Source of the DNA: Terana coerulea
Taxonomy: Eukaryota; Basidiomycota; Agaricomycetes; Polyporales; Phanerochaetaceae
Assembly: GCA_024811115.1 (NCBI GenBank)
Contig: JAKOGH010000721.1
Location: forward strand, 620,001 to 684,000
Direction: 5' to 3'
DNA length: 64,000 bases
The position numbers and the translations under genes were made by a program. Below are positions 11,764 through 23,587 of the stretch, one piece after another. Each line of letters opens with the position of its first letter. The stretch's first letter is position 1. The notes below the pieces were generated by a model that worked only from the letters and a program-made list of their open reading frames with translations, was not told where the DNA came from and searched no databases.

Positions 11764-12570
11764 ACGACGGCCGACGTATTTCTGGCGGCGGCAGTTCTGC
11801 GACGCCTTGTGCTTGGGAAGATTTACAGAACACTGCAGTGCCCCGCATTTTATCTATATATGCTTCATGACACAGGTTGGGTGTGCCATCATTAGCTATC
11901 TGTATGCTTCAATTTTTGTGCATTACCATTGGACAGTTCAAGACGAGTTATTTGACGTGTTGCCGTAGAAGGAAACTTCGACGCCCCATATACATTCAAT
12001 GCATTAGGCCAACAGCTTCCCCGACGCACATGTATAGAGTCAGCTTGTAGTCAGCTGTGCTTAGCTACGCGAGAAGCAGAAGTTGTCAGTGAATTCATGC
12101 TCCGTCAAATCCGCTGCGCGGCCACTGCGGCTGCAGCCAAATTCGGAGCCAGTAGCACGCATCATGCATGGGCAGCTGTTGCGATACCGAGGCACAGACA
12201 AGGACACTGCACGTGTTTTCAAGCACATCCGGCGAGTGCGCTGATCATAGACGGAGCACTTCTGAGCCTAACTCACTTACAATAGCTCTCCTGTCCGTAA
12301 ACTACCGTCTAATTCAGTCCTCAAGTTACAGCAGATAGTAATACGGCCCAAGGGCACCAACCGGGGCAGACGAGGGTGTCTTAACAACGTCATCCGCCCT
12401 CGCCAGCCCGGTTGCCCCCAACGTCCACGTTAGTGTACACATCATCGTGAAAAGTCGTCGCAGATGAACTAAATGCGCCGGGGCGGCGGGCGAATGAGGG
12501 CGCAGCGTCGAACGCGGTGCCCGCGTCACACCGCGTCACAACGTGGGACGTCCGCAGGTCTCCTCTGAGC
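11764..12570. other. Intergenic between convergent genes, no gene supported
   Basis: These are the 3' flanks of the F-box and chitinase genes. The sequence is AT-richer than its surroundings, consistent with terminator and polyadenylation signals. No RNA gene or repeat was recognised. Confidence 0.5.
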
Positions 12571-14894
12571 CTACAGGCGGAAAAGCCTGGAGGCGACCCG
12601 ACGATCCCGCTTCGCGGCGCACGCGCCGCCGTCCGTCCACGCCCCGGCGGAGCCTGCAGTTGCCAAGGTCAGCGTCGCACACCGGCACCGCGGCGCAGAA
12701 GCTCACCGCCCGGCGTGTCGCCCTCCGTCCACCACTTGGCGGTCCACAGGTGCCCGCTGCGAGGGAGAAGGATGGCGTGAGCGCCCGGGTGCGTCGCGTC
12801 GGAACGGAGGCCGCGACTGTATGTGCTCACTTGTAGGTCGCCGTCTGCCCGCCGGTGTACACGGTGCCGCTCGCCCAGGCGGCGACGCCGGCGCAGGCCC
12901 CGGAACCCGTGGTGGGGCTGCTGCCCGCGGAGGTGCTCGAGCTCGTCGGCGGGACGGCGCCGCCCGCACACGCGCTTACTGCATTAACGACCGGAAATTT
13001 AAAGACGTCCGTCGCATATAGCGGCGGAGGTGACCTACCGGCGCTCCATTCGCCATTGGGGTTATTCGCGGGCGTCGACTGCGCCCAGTACTTCGCCTGC
13101 GCGATACCCAGCGAGAGTGAAAGTCAGTCACCGACGCGATCAGAACGCCGGACGTGGCTAATACGCACCTGCCATATGTACCTGCGGGAATGACGTACGG
13201 GTAATTAATGGCTGGGCTCGAAAAAAAATCGAGGGTGGGCGGACGCACCCTCCATACGACACCTGCGAGCCGGCGTTGTAGCTCGCTCCTGAGACGTAAG
13301 CGGCCGCAGTGCACGCAGGGAATGTGAAGCCCGTGCCGCCAGCACCGGCCAGCGCGTTCTTCATCGCGAGGTCGTACCGGCTGTTGGCTGGGACGCACGC
13401 CTCGTTGAGCATCATGACTCAATGCGCGCAGGGAAGCAGAAGACGGCACGCACCATATGCTTGCGACGCGTCCCACAGCATGACGCCGCCGAAGGACGGA
13501 AGGCCTTGCGCATCGCGACGGCGATGCTGGCCAGCGTGCTGGGGGTTGGTATCCCGTGCCCGCGGCGCTGCTCGACGCGGGCGCGCCCACGTAAATCTTG
13601 ACGTTCGGGTTCGGGCTGATCGTGCGCGCCCAGTTGTCCCTGCCAAGCGACGTCTGCCGTCTAGCAGGGGCGCGGGAGAGGTTATGGATCTGAGACCACG
13701 CACCAGATGCCGAAGTCCCAGTTGGCCGCGCTGTCGAAGTTCTGCAGGCCGCAGGGGTTGTTGTCTGGCGATAAGCACATCTCAGCGACGGTCGCACGCG
13801 CGCCATAGGCCCATCAGAACGCACAGAACTGCACGTAGACGGCGTCGAAGCTCGCAGCGTTCAAGACCCCGCCAAGGGCTGCGTCGGGATAGACGCATTG
13901 AGGCGCAGCCGTCACGTAATATCTGCCGCGAGATCGATTAGCATGTTAAAGTTGTGGACGAGTGAATGGAGGCAGCTGCCCAGTGCCCACTTCTTGCTAG
14001 CGCCGCTCGCGTGAGAGCGAATGCGGTTTACGAAGGCGGCGTAGCCTGTCGAGGTCCCGCCCTCAATGTCCAGATCGACCCTGCAAACAGATGAGCATGG
14101 AATCTGGATCTTTGATAGGGTTTGGGAGCACCGTACCCGTCGAGCACGGCGTCACCGAACGGGCGAATCGAGCTGCTGCCTCCAAGGAAGAGATTCCAGA
14201 TGGTGTCTGCAAACGCCTCGCCCTGGCTGTCGGACGAGAAGCCGACGGAGCCTGTGGCGCCTCCGAGGCTCATGGTCACGATCTTCCCTTTGGCCTGGCA
14301 CGTCTTGATGTCCGTGCCCACAGATGCGCAATTCGGCAAATTGGTGCCAGGGAACGTCGCGTTGTCCGTCGGGTTGCAGGTCTGCGAGGCAAACGGATGA
14401 GCGTTCGGGAGGACCACCCTGCCCAATCACGAAATACGCACGTTGGCCAGGTTGATGGAGGGTTCGCCGCCTGTCCCAGAGAAAACGTTCAGGAAGGCGA
14501 CCGGGAAGACGTCAATGGCGTTGTCCTACCCAACACGCGTCAGGTCACTCGACACAGGAACCTAATATTCAATCATAACTTACCTGGCAGTAAAATGCCA
14601 GGGGCTTCTGGAAGTTGGCCGTGTCAGAGCTATGCGCTGCCCCGTACGAGTTCTGGCCCCAGTATCTGTAGCGCTGTCAATATAGCAGCCGACACGACAG
14701 TGCCGTCGCGAAGCATTCTCACACTGCCACCTGCAGGCATACCGTAATCAGTCAAAGGTTACGAGACAGGGGTGAATGAATGGGAGGTCTCGACTCACAT
14801 TGTCATACCGGCTGTTGTCGTACGCGCTCGCAAGGTAGACTTGGGCGCCAACAAGTAGAGTTGCTAGAGCGCGACGGACAAGAGGCGAGGCCAT
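12571..14894 (-). CDS. Secreted GH18 (class III) endochitinase with C-terminal CBM5/12 chitin-binding module
   Basis: It hydrolyses chitin in the wall or medium. The start at 14894 gives a signal peptide (hydrophobic [15 protein letters not shown]), then the mature GH18 start [19 protein letters not shown]. Other blocks are [18 protein letters not shown] and the catalytic DGVDLDIE (DxxDxDxE, last Glu the acid/base, about residue 170), followed by [22 protein letters not shown] and [20 protein letters not shown]. After a Ser/Thr-rich linker comes the CBM5/12: [41 protein letters not shown]. The first carbohydrate-module-like unit (YGGYIWQAKYWAQ) precedes the linker. Two microexons are required: 8 nt at 14723-14730 and 13 nt at 13169-13181. 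Two single-base losses (G5 run 13541-13545; GG at 13498-13499) break the frame in the GH18 barrel. Confidence 0.9.
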
Positions 14895-15498
14895 GGCGGG
14901 ATTCCAAGCGGAAAGGGGCTACAGCGCAGACCACCGAAGACCTACTACCCATCTCATACAGCGCTTTATAGCTGCTCATCCGACCGAGGTTTAAACAAGC
15001 TTGCCATCCAATTTGATACCTTTCGATATCAAACGCGCCCACCTGCTTGAGGACCGCATGCAAGGACGGCTGGCCCTCCTAGCTCTGAACCTGTGGAGCA
15101 TACATTAGTACGACATGGATATGAATAGAGACTCTCAACATGCGGTGGAGAAGGTCTGCCGAAGACGAGACCGCATTGCGATAGCGACGGCGCGCCAAAG
15201 AAGCTCGTACACCGGGTGAGCACAAGATAGCGTCCCATGCATCTCTATCGTGCATGAGCCAGGCAAGCACAAGGGGTGCACAAGGAGCCCGCTCCTGAGA
15301 AGTGAACCTCGGGTCGAGGTCGTCCGGAGATTTGAGATCACTGGCCACGTGAGCACGTAGCCACCGGAGGGCCCGAAGCACCAACGAGGTATACAACAGA
15401 TCGCATTCTGCACAATCTATAAAGTATGTTGATACAGCTATTAAGACTCGTGAGCGCGGTAAGCATAAGAATGGAAAAGCGATGGGATGCGACTGCTG
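14895..15498. promoter_or_regulatory. Chitinase promoter region / CKA1 3' flank
   Basis: These 604 bp lie between two minus-strand genes. Chitinase promoter elements should lie here, but no unambiguous element could be picked. No other gene is supported. Confidence 0.4.
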
Positions 15499-16915
15499 TC
15501 AGGCGCCTGACCCGTCGCTCTCGGCGCTGCGAGCGGCCTCCCTTCGTACCATGTCTGCGTCATGGTCAGCAGATGAACGCACAGGAAGTCCAATTTCAAT
15601 CACACATACCAAAGTAAGCATGCGACTGCGCCTCACGAGCCGTCAGGCGTTCTTGGTGATCATACCGTAAAAGCTTATCCAAAAGTCGATGGCTTCGTTC
15701 GACACCAAACGTGAATTCTCTGAGGTCACGAAGCGGGACCAAGGCTTCCTTGGATAACTGCAAGGATAGAAAGAAAATGTTAACACAGCCATGCGAGCAA
15801 GACATGGATCTGTCGACTTACGAGCCAAGAATGTCATCGTACTGAGGGTCAAGCGCGATCTTGTACTTTTCAATGTACTGCAGCAGACCATCTGTTCCCA
15901 AAACCTTTGCGATCTTGACCAATTGGTCGTAGTTGTCGTGCCCGTGGAAAAAGGCTCTTTGCGGAAGATCTGCACGACATGTAGGGCACCGCCGCATGGG
16001 AAAGGATACGGAGCCACGCACCATGGAAGCGAACATGCATCCGTAGCTCCACATGTCGAGGCTGTAGTCGTACTCTTGGAAATCGACCAAGAGTTCTGGG
16101 GCCTTTGAAGTACCGGGATGCGACTCGTACGTTGTACTCAGTCTTAGGGTGGTAGAATTCAGCCAGGCCCCAGTCAATGAGTCGCAGCTACATCAATGGT
16201 AAGCTCAGCTAGTTCATCAAAACCTTTGACGATAGCGTACTGTTCTGCGCTCGTGATCAATCATGACATTGTGCGGCTTGACGTCTCGGTGCATTATACC
16301 CTTCGAATGGCAATAATCCAGAGCCTACCGCCGCGTAAGGATTATGAGTCTGCATGATAAGGTAGCGAGGCGAACCTTGAGCAGCTCGAGCATGTAGAAT
16401 CGGATGTCAAAGTCGTTGAAACGCGGATATAAGACTTTGAAGTCGACGTTGTGGATGTATTCCGTTATGAGAGCGGGTATTTTGGACGAGGAGTCTCGAA
16501 CGACATCAAGGAGGGCAATGACATTTGGACCGCCCGCGAGGTTCTGCAGGATCTTGATCTCGCGCTTTATCTTCTTCTTTTTAACGGGCTTAAGGACTTT
16601 GATAATGCACCTCTCCTCATTCATTATGTTGACCCCTTCGAAGACCTGCGGAATGCGAAGTTCATGTAAGTGGAAACCGTATACGAAGTAGCGGCACGCA
16701 CCTCGGAGTACTTGCCCCTGCCGACTTTCCTCACAATCTCGTAGTGATCCTGCGGTCCCCATTGCACTTGGAGGTTGTCTGGTACCCGCCTGAGAATCCT
16801 AGCAAGTAGCGGAGACAAAGAGATGGTACCGACCGTATTCGTACCAGGATGGGCCCAGTTTGCCATTGACGTCGGCGTATACGCGCGCCACAGACTTCGT
16901 CGCCGTTCTGCCCAT
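15499..16915 (-). CDS. CKA1: Casein kinase 2, catalytic alpha subunit
   Basis: CK2 alpha is a constitutively active acidophilic Ser/Thr kinase. The start at 16915 gives the family N-terminus [17 protein letters not shown] then [17 protein letters not shown]. The Gly-loop is [12 protein letters not shown] and the ATP-binding Lys lies in [18 protein letters not shown] (with the Lys cluster). The catalytic loop is [11 protein letters not shown] and the metal-binding motif is DWG ([13 protein letters not shown]), the DWG form being diagnostic of CK2. The end is [20 protein letters not shown]. Two one-base errors break the frame: an extra base in the G4 run at 16098-16101 (restores YFKGPELLVDF) and a missing base in the A4 run at 15681-15684 (restores [20 protein letters not shown]). 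An upstream in-frame ATG at 17017 exists, but the family length favours 16915. It is divergent with the SET gene. Confidence 0.94.
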
Positions 16916-17185
16916 GGCTGGGAGGTAATACAGGGAGTCGGCGAAAGCAGAGTGACCGTTGCGGTCCACGTCCAGTGCGCAATGGTAGCTGTAGTTGCCT
17001 GAGCCACAAGCCATCACAGGCTACAGTCGCATAGCCGCGTGTCAAATTTCGCACGGTGTGTATCCTAGCCTTCGATCACAGCAATGAACTCACTGAGTCA
17101 CTCAAGCTGTAAGTACCACACATCGCAGCAACTGTGCACCGTACAGCCACTCCTTAAGTATCTGTAAAGCACTACTAGCCTTCGT

Positions 17186-17786
17186 ATGAATTCCAGACGT
17201 GGCGGCTCGTCTTCAGCTTCAGCTACGCCACGGGGCTGGCCCTGCGATATTCAGTACATTCGCTCTCAGCGATATCATTCATCCGTCCCAGAAGAGGCAC
17301 TGTCGCATATTCGTCCGCCCTCAGTAGCAAGTAAAACAACTTTGCTGGCCTTCACTCTTCCCTCCGGTTGCTGTGCGGCAAATTGTGGCCGATGGGCATC
17401 CTGCGAAAGGACAACGAGGCCTTTTCACCACGAAGAAGATTCCGCCCAGATCCCACATCATCGACTACGCGGGCGAGGTCCATGCCGATGACAGGCCACA
17501 CTCGGACTACGACTTGTCCCTGTATCGCACCCAGGATAGCCTCAACGTTGGAGTGGATGCTAGTCAAGCAGGCAACGAGGCCAGATTCATCAATGACTAC
17601 AGAGGGGTAGCGGGGAAACCAAATGCTATATTCGAAGAGTACCGAAATGCTGCAGGAGAGTTGTGCATGGCAGTCTGGAGTGGTAAGGAGGAGATTCGCA
17701 AAGGCCAGGAAATTCTGGTATCGTATGGAAAGGGGTTCTGGTCAGCACGAACAACTGAGGCTCAGGACAGCACAGTTCGAGGGTAG
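17186..17786 (+). CDS. Small SET-domain protein (putative lysine methyltransferase)
   Basis: One exon encodes WPCDIQYIRSQRYHSSVPEE, then HPAKGQRGLFTTKKIPPRSH, IIDYAGEV, VDASQAGNEARFINDYRG and GQEILVSYGKGFW. These are a compact SET domain: the GLF, N(E)ARFINDYRG and ILVSYG blocks contribute to S-adenosylmethionine binding and catalysis. No pre-SET or PHD domain is seen. One extra C in the run at 17360-17362 separates the first 60 residues from the SET core. Without it the gene is exactly 200 codons (199 aa) and needs no intron. The substrate (histone or other) is unknown. It starts 270 bp from the CKA1 start, on the opposite strand. Confidence 0.82.
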
Positions 17787-18241
17787 TTGCAATGAACATG
17801 CGCCAGGCCCTCAAGGAGAATACTTCGCACGGTTTCCATAGATTTTAGGGTTGTATCTGTGAGACTTTGTCCCGACAATTTAGAGTAGTTCACCCCATTT
17901 GTGCCATGTACTTCTAGGTTGCGACTCATTAATGAAATTACATATGCCCACCTATTAGGGCAGAAACTAAACATGCTTGTGCGCATCAATATGATACCAT
18001 AAAATTTTGGTTTTGAGGCAGCCATAGCCTGCCACTGTTTCTCCCGCAGTTTACTTTCTGGGTCTCGCCCACTTCGTTCACTTTGAACTTAGAGACCTGC
18101 CTGATATGGATGCCGGAGGCGCTCGAAGTGTCTAGAAGTGTCCACGTGGCTGCCGTGTGAAATAAATTTCGGCCTCGAGCCTTGAACGGACTTGGTGATT
18201 GTGAACTTCGGCCAAAGTGTCTGCTCTTCGACCGCCATCCC

Positions 18242-20038
18242 ATGCACTCTCGCCTGTCGACGCAGCGCATTCGCTCGTTCATATCGTTCTACTCCTGCTC
18301 ACGGCCAACCCCGGCGTCCTCCAGGAGTCTCGTAACATGCCTTCATGTCGGTAGACAGCGTGCCTCACACCTAAAACCTAGGTCAATTGGTTCCACCAAG
18401 GCTGTATGTCGTGAATTTGTCGGTGTCCTGTCTCAGTGTGCTGACGGCAGGCTCAGCGGTCATTCCATGCTTCTGCTTCCCGCTCTGCACCCAAGAACCC
18501 GTACGACGTCCTCGGAGTGAAGAAGGACGCTTCAGCAGCGGAGATCAAGAAAACCTACTTCTCGGTGCGCTCGCACTGCCATTCAGTTGTGTCACACGTT
18601 GACCGTGGATCTAGTTAGCCCGAAAGTACCATCCGGACACAAACCCTGACAAAACCGCTAAGGACAAGTTCCAGGAAATACAAGACGCGTATGACGTGAG
18701 TCTTGCTCATTAAGTTTTATTCCTCGTCCTAACACACCTATTCGAAGACTCTGAAAGATGACAAGAAGCGGACCGCCTATGATCAATACGGAGCCGCATC
18801 TCAGCAACCGGGCTTCGACCCTGACGCTTTCGCGCGTGGCTTTGGTGGTGGTGGTGGTGGTGGTGCAGGGGGATTCCATGGCTTCCAGGACTTCTCGGAA
18901 CTGTTTGGCGGCAGCGGGCGCAGGAGGAGCGGAGGGCAGTCCGACCTGTTTGAGACACTGTTCGGTGCTTTCGGCGGCGGGCAGTCTTCAGCACGGCAGA
19001 ACATGCGGGGCGGAGACATAGAGGCTTCAGTCGGCATAACGTTCATGGAGGCGTGCAAAGGCACTACGCGTACGGTCAACACTACTCCCATTGTGAACTG
19101 CGGGACTTGCTCTGGGACTGGAATGAAAGCGGGCGCCAAACGCACGACCTGCACTTCATGCGGGGGCTCCGGTCAAAGAACCTTCGTGCTAGATAGCGGG
19201 TTCCAAATGGCAAGCACCTGCCCGTCTTGCCAAGGTTCGGGCAGCTCAATTCCTCGCGGGAGCCAATGTGGAAGCTGCGACGGAGTCGGCCAGGTTAGGA
19301 CCAGGAAGACTGTCAACGTTGACATCCCCGCCGGTGAGTGCGAGCTGCTCGTATTACTGGTATAGTGACCCATTCCGTGCAGGCGTTGAAGATGGTATGA
19401 CCATCCGAGTGCCGAACTCGGGCGACGCGCCCATATCCGGCAAAGGTCAGGTCGGCGACTTACTCGTTCGCGTTGGCGTTGCCAGCTCGAAGATGTTCCG
19501 CCGGCAAGGCACTAACCTGTACCATGAATCGCGCATCCCGCTGCATTCAGCGCTCTTGGGCGGTCGTATACGCGTGCCGACCCTTGATGGGGAGGTGGAT
19601 GTACGTGTTCCCGGTGGAACACAGCAAGGCGAGGAGATGGTTTTGAAGGGCAGGGGTATTCAATCAGTTTTCGGCGGCAATAAGGGAGATCTGTTCGTGA
19701 CCTTCGCTGTGCAGATTCCGCGGTACGCATATGTTGCTCCGTTAACGCCTTGAGCACCGGCTGACCAGAGCTCCAGGTCCCTCACTAAGCGGCAACGCGA
19801 GATCCTGCAACTGTACGCCGATGACGTCGAAGGACGCACATCCGGCACGTTGAACCAGAGTTCGACGGACAAGGCCCAGGACACCGCGAATTCCCCAAAC
19901 GAGCGGCGGGAGACACTGGATTCAGATGGCACGAGTGGAAACGGTACGGCTTCCTCTACTTTTAGGCACCCCTCCACGCCCGAGAGTGGTTGGGTGTCCC
20001 GTACGTGGCGCAGACTGAAAGAGCTCACTGGCTTTTAA
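18242..20038 (+). CDS. MDJ1: Mitochondrial DnaJ/Hsp40 co-chaperone
   Basis: Mdj1 stimulates mitochondrial Hsp70 in protein folding and mtDNA maintenance. Exons 18242-18418, 18457-18564, 18615-18695, 18748-19333, 19383-19722 and 19777-20038 sum to 1554 nt (517 aa) with no frame break. The N-terminus is an Arg/Ser-rich mitochondrial presequence (about 60 residues). The J-domain follows (NPYDVLGVKKDASAAEIKK, HPD in ARKYHPDTNPDK). Then come a Gly-rich region, four CxxCxGxG zinc repeats (CGTCSGTG, CTSCGGSG, CPSCQGSG, CGSCDGVG) and the client-binding C-terminal domains (VEDGMTIRVPNSGDAP, VPGGTQQGEEMVLKGRG). The end is WRRLKELTGF. A GT-AG pair (20001-20109) could replace the last 12 residues with another in-frame tail ending at 20189. 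Confidence 0.95.
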
Positions 20039-21106
20039 CTTTCCATATTCACACACACGACCGTCGGCACCGCTCGTTGATGGTCGCAATTTGGAATTCG
20101 CACCTGCAGACGAGGCAGCGGAGGAAGGATCGACGGCAGACCGGACAGAGGAGGAGCGTGACCGAAGGAAGCGAGCAGCAGCAGCATAGGCAGGTCGAGC
20201 GGGGACCGGCCCTAGAATCTCTTAGAGTACTACGTCCGCACTAATGAATGCTTAGACCTCCCTTCTCAGGACAATGGGGGAACCCTATCTACCCGAGCGA
20301 CAGCGGTGAGCTCCTGCGAGGCCGTGGGGGGCAGAGTCATGGGTCTGGAGGCGTGGATGTTTGGCATCGTCACTGCCGTCCCATATGGCCGGAGCTGGTT
20401 CGGCCAGATAGCGTTGGAGATCTGACTCTCATACAGGTTGTATTGTCCGTCGCGGAACGACAGAGAGCGAATGAAAGTAGCCATTCACTGCGGATGGGTA
20501 GCGATTTGCTGAGTTTATGAAAGCCTATCGCCGCGTGCGGACAGAGACGTAAAGCGGTAGTCCGGTCGAGGCCCTGATCATAGCGAGGGATGCTTGCAAT
20601 GCGGTACCTGTACTATGTAGCGCTTCAGCTAGGGAGACCTGCGGCGTGACCTCTCCCGAGTCTCATCTTCTACCGTTACACCCCTACTCGTCCGCCACGG
20701 GTCTTTGACAACACATCCGCATTTCGCTTCTTTGATGTTCTCTACCGCATTTCCGGCGGAATGAGGGCGCAAAGGTTAACATCGGCCTATCCTCTCGCGA
20801 GTTCCGCTCGCCACCTCGACGGTCATTTGAATCTGCACAACAGGATCTGAGGCTCCCTCGGTGGAGACTGCTTTCGAGAAATTCATGCTGCAGCTGTAGT
20901 TTCCGGTCTTTGGTTTGCTCATGACGTTTTCGTACAGCTCACCGTCCTCGTACCTTGCTCCAGAGCCCGTATAAATGCGCCAAGATATGACGGGTATGTC
21001 TCCAACAGTTGCAGCCTCTCCTTAGGTTTTCATCCTCCCTCTCTTCAAAAATTATGCATCGCCAGAGCGGCCAAGGGACACCCCCGTTCCCGAACTCGCC
21101 CCCGGT
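20039..21106. other. Intergenic; contains a possible alternative MDJ1 last exon (20110-20189)
   Basis: Most of this 1.07 kb shows no gene. At 20110-20189 an open frame rich in Glu/Arg (EEGSTADRTEEERDRRKR, ending in four Ala) joins the MDJ1 frame if 20001-20109 is spliced. The rest should contain the MFS transporter promoter; no clear TATA box. Confidence 0.45.
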
Positions 21107-23587
21107 ATGGTTGCGGCAATAAACCATGCCCAGTCAAAACCGCAGGGCGCGCCGTTCTCGCCCTCGAGCTCAAAAGCTTCCTCGACGTCCACTTTGGTGG
21201 ACGACTATATCCCCTCAAAAGCCCCCTCGCTGTCGACACTGAGGCTGTTTTTGGCCCACCTGGGGTGAGTTTGATGACTTCACTGGGTTGATTGATTTAT
21301 CCGACTAACTGTTGATTCCTAGGGCGGCCATGACATTATTCCTCGCAACCACAGACGCTGTATGTAATATAGTCTCTCGTCGGATTACCTCGCTTTTACT
21401 CAATCAATTGTAGACCATCGTCTCGACGGTGCTGCCTACGATATCAAGTGACTTGGGCGCATCACAGCTCGAGTACACCTGGGTCGGCGTGTCGTACATG
21501 CTCACGCAGACGGCCTTCCAGCCCTTGTACGGGAAAATCTCCGACCTGTTAGGGCGAAAGGTCTGTGCTTCCAGGTGATTTACGTTAGGATCAAGGTTTT
21601 AACAGTGATTGCCGCAACAGACGGTGCTATACAGTAGCATGATTATCTTCGTGACCGGTTCCCTTCTCTGCGGCGGTTCTCAGAGCATGTTGTGGCTTAT
21701 CATCGCTCGGGCGCTCGCAGGGATCGGTGGCGGAGGGATCGTCAGCCTCGTGTGGACTATCACCTCCGAGATCGTGGACGAGCGATCGCGGGCGAAGTGG
21801 TCTCAGGCCCTGAGTATCACCTGGAGCTGCTCAGCCGTCGCTGGTCCCTTGCTAGGTGGCGCATTTAGCGGTACGTACCTCGCCCCCTTCTCCGTACTGT
21901 TCTGTGACGCTGAGCATTGCTCAGCTGACCATGGGCCATTCAACTGGCGATGGGCATGTAAGTGCACGACACGTTTCAGCTCCACTTTAACCTTACGAGG
22001 CCCATCTCTAGTTTATCTCAACCTCCCGGTGTGCCTAGCTGCGCTCGGGGTGCTAATATTCGCTCTCCGCGGCATAGAAGTAGGAAGCTCGCGCAACACT
22101 TCGTGGCAGAGGTTTACACAAACGTTCGATTTCTTCGGCCTGTAGGTCTACCAGCATACGCCCTAGTCATTGGACACCTCACAAGGAATTTTCTAGGATA
22201 TTATTCATGGTCGGGAGCTGCTGCATTATCATTGGCTTCAGCTTCGCCAGTAACCTGGGATGTAAGTCCCGATCGTGGCCCCTGTCCGCTGGCGTTTACA
22301 GACTTTCTCCAGGGACCAGTCCTTCGACGTTAAGTTTGATAATTGCCGGCCTCGTGATCCTCGTCGGCGCAGGCTTCTACGAAGTCCGGACGGAGCGTGA
22401 CGCCCTGTTCCCGCGCACGGCATTCGTGGATCTGACCACTGGTGTGTGAACCCCTGGGCCCCGCGGGACAATGTGCTAACGAGGTGGGGCCTAGTGATTA
22501 TTCTGGCCATCAACTTCTTGCACAACTTCTGCTTCAACGCGGGAACATTTTACCTTGCTTTGTACTTCCAGGTATGTCAGTTGCCGGTTTGAGAGCATGT
22601 TCGCATGTCTTAACATGGCGAATGTTCCGTAGTCCGTAAAAGGCATGGAGCCGTTGCTGGCAGGCTTGAGCATGCTGCCTTATTCGCTAGGTTCCTCCAT
22701 CGCGTCTCTACCAGGTCAGTCCGTATGTGTGAACAGTTTGGTCGTCATATTCACCGTTTCTTCCAATAGCGGCATGGTTTATCGCTTACTGGCAGCGTCG
22801 AACGGCCAACACTAGTGGTCAGAAAACGATGATATGCGCTGGCCTTTGTTTATCGGCCTTAGGATTCGGTGAGTGCAGAGCCCGTGCCCAACCAAACGGT
22901 CAGACTGAGCGCATGACAGGTCTCATGATATCCCTGAGCGAATTGTCTTCCCGCCTCGTCCAGAGCGTGTTCCCGTTGCTGTGCGGCATCGGACTGGGCA
23001 TGCTCTTCCACGCGCCCTACCAAATTTTCACCAAAGCGCTGCTGCCGAAAGAGCTCGCCTCCGGGACCAGCGCGTTTTTCCTGGTCAGATTTACCGGCGC
23101 CACCGTCGGGCTGGTACGCCACTCGTGCTCCTTATGCCCGAGCTCCACTTACGTGTAGCAGTCTGTTGCAGGGGCCGTGTTCAACAGCCGGCTCTCGCAA
23201 ACGTTGCCGGCAGGCGTCCCCCAGCGTCCCTGGATCTCGAAAACCTGGATCTCATCGTTCCATACGACCTGCAAATGAGGGTGGTCCACGCAGTATCTGC
23301 GTCAATACAGAGGTATACCCGACGCTTTTACGCGCGTTCGCCATAAATTGATCGGTCACTAGACCATATGGACGATATGCTGCCCGTGTTTGGGCGTAGC
23401 CCTCTTGGTCGGTGTCTTTAGCGCGATTTGACGTTGGAGCGTGCATCTGATAACTTTGCAGATCTCGATCGGCCTGCGGAACCTGCGATTTGAGGCAGCT
23501 CCCCGACAAGCGACCGAGGACGTCGAAAAGGGCGCCGCGGACAACGTCCCGCCAACCTTAACGGTTACCGACGGGACCCCCGCGTGA
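21107..23587 (+). CDS. MFS drug/proton antiporter-type transporter (DHA family)
   Basis: A polytopic membrane protein interrupted by about a dozen short introns. After a Ser/Pro-rich cytosolic N-terminus (start at 21107) come TM1 (LFLAHLGAAMTLFLATTDATI), the MFS motif A (GKISDLLGRK), a motif with clustered glycines (ARALAGIGGGGIVSL) and TSEIVDERSRAKWSQAL. Further blocks include NWRWAFYLNLPVC, GLVILVGAGFYEVRTERDAL, PLLAGLSMLPYSLGSS and GIGLGMLFHAPYQIFTKALL. The Gly-rich motif and the extent suggest a 14-helix DHA2-like carrier exporting toxic compounds or moving amino acids; the substrate is unknown. The hydrophilic tail ends at 23587. Two missing bases (G4 run 23171-23174 at an exon start; C5 run 23218-23222) and possibly a third near 23313 break the 3' part. 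Individual exon ends there are less certain. Confidence 0.85.

Noticed and set aside
13205..13230. A8 run as a promoter or microsatellite
   Set aside because: It lies inside a chitinase intron and reads as the intron's pyrimidine tract on the coding strand.
12976..13824. 282-codon minus-strand open frame inside the chitinase gene
   Set aside because: It is a composite: it contains one true chitinase segment ([19 protein letters not shown]) but runs through introns and out-of-frame exon sequence. The spliced GH18 model explains it better.
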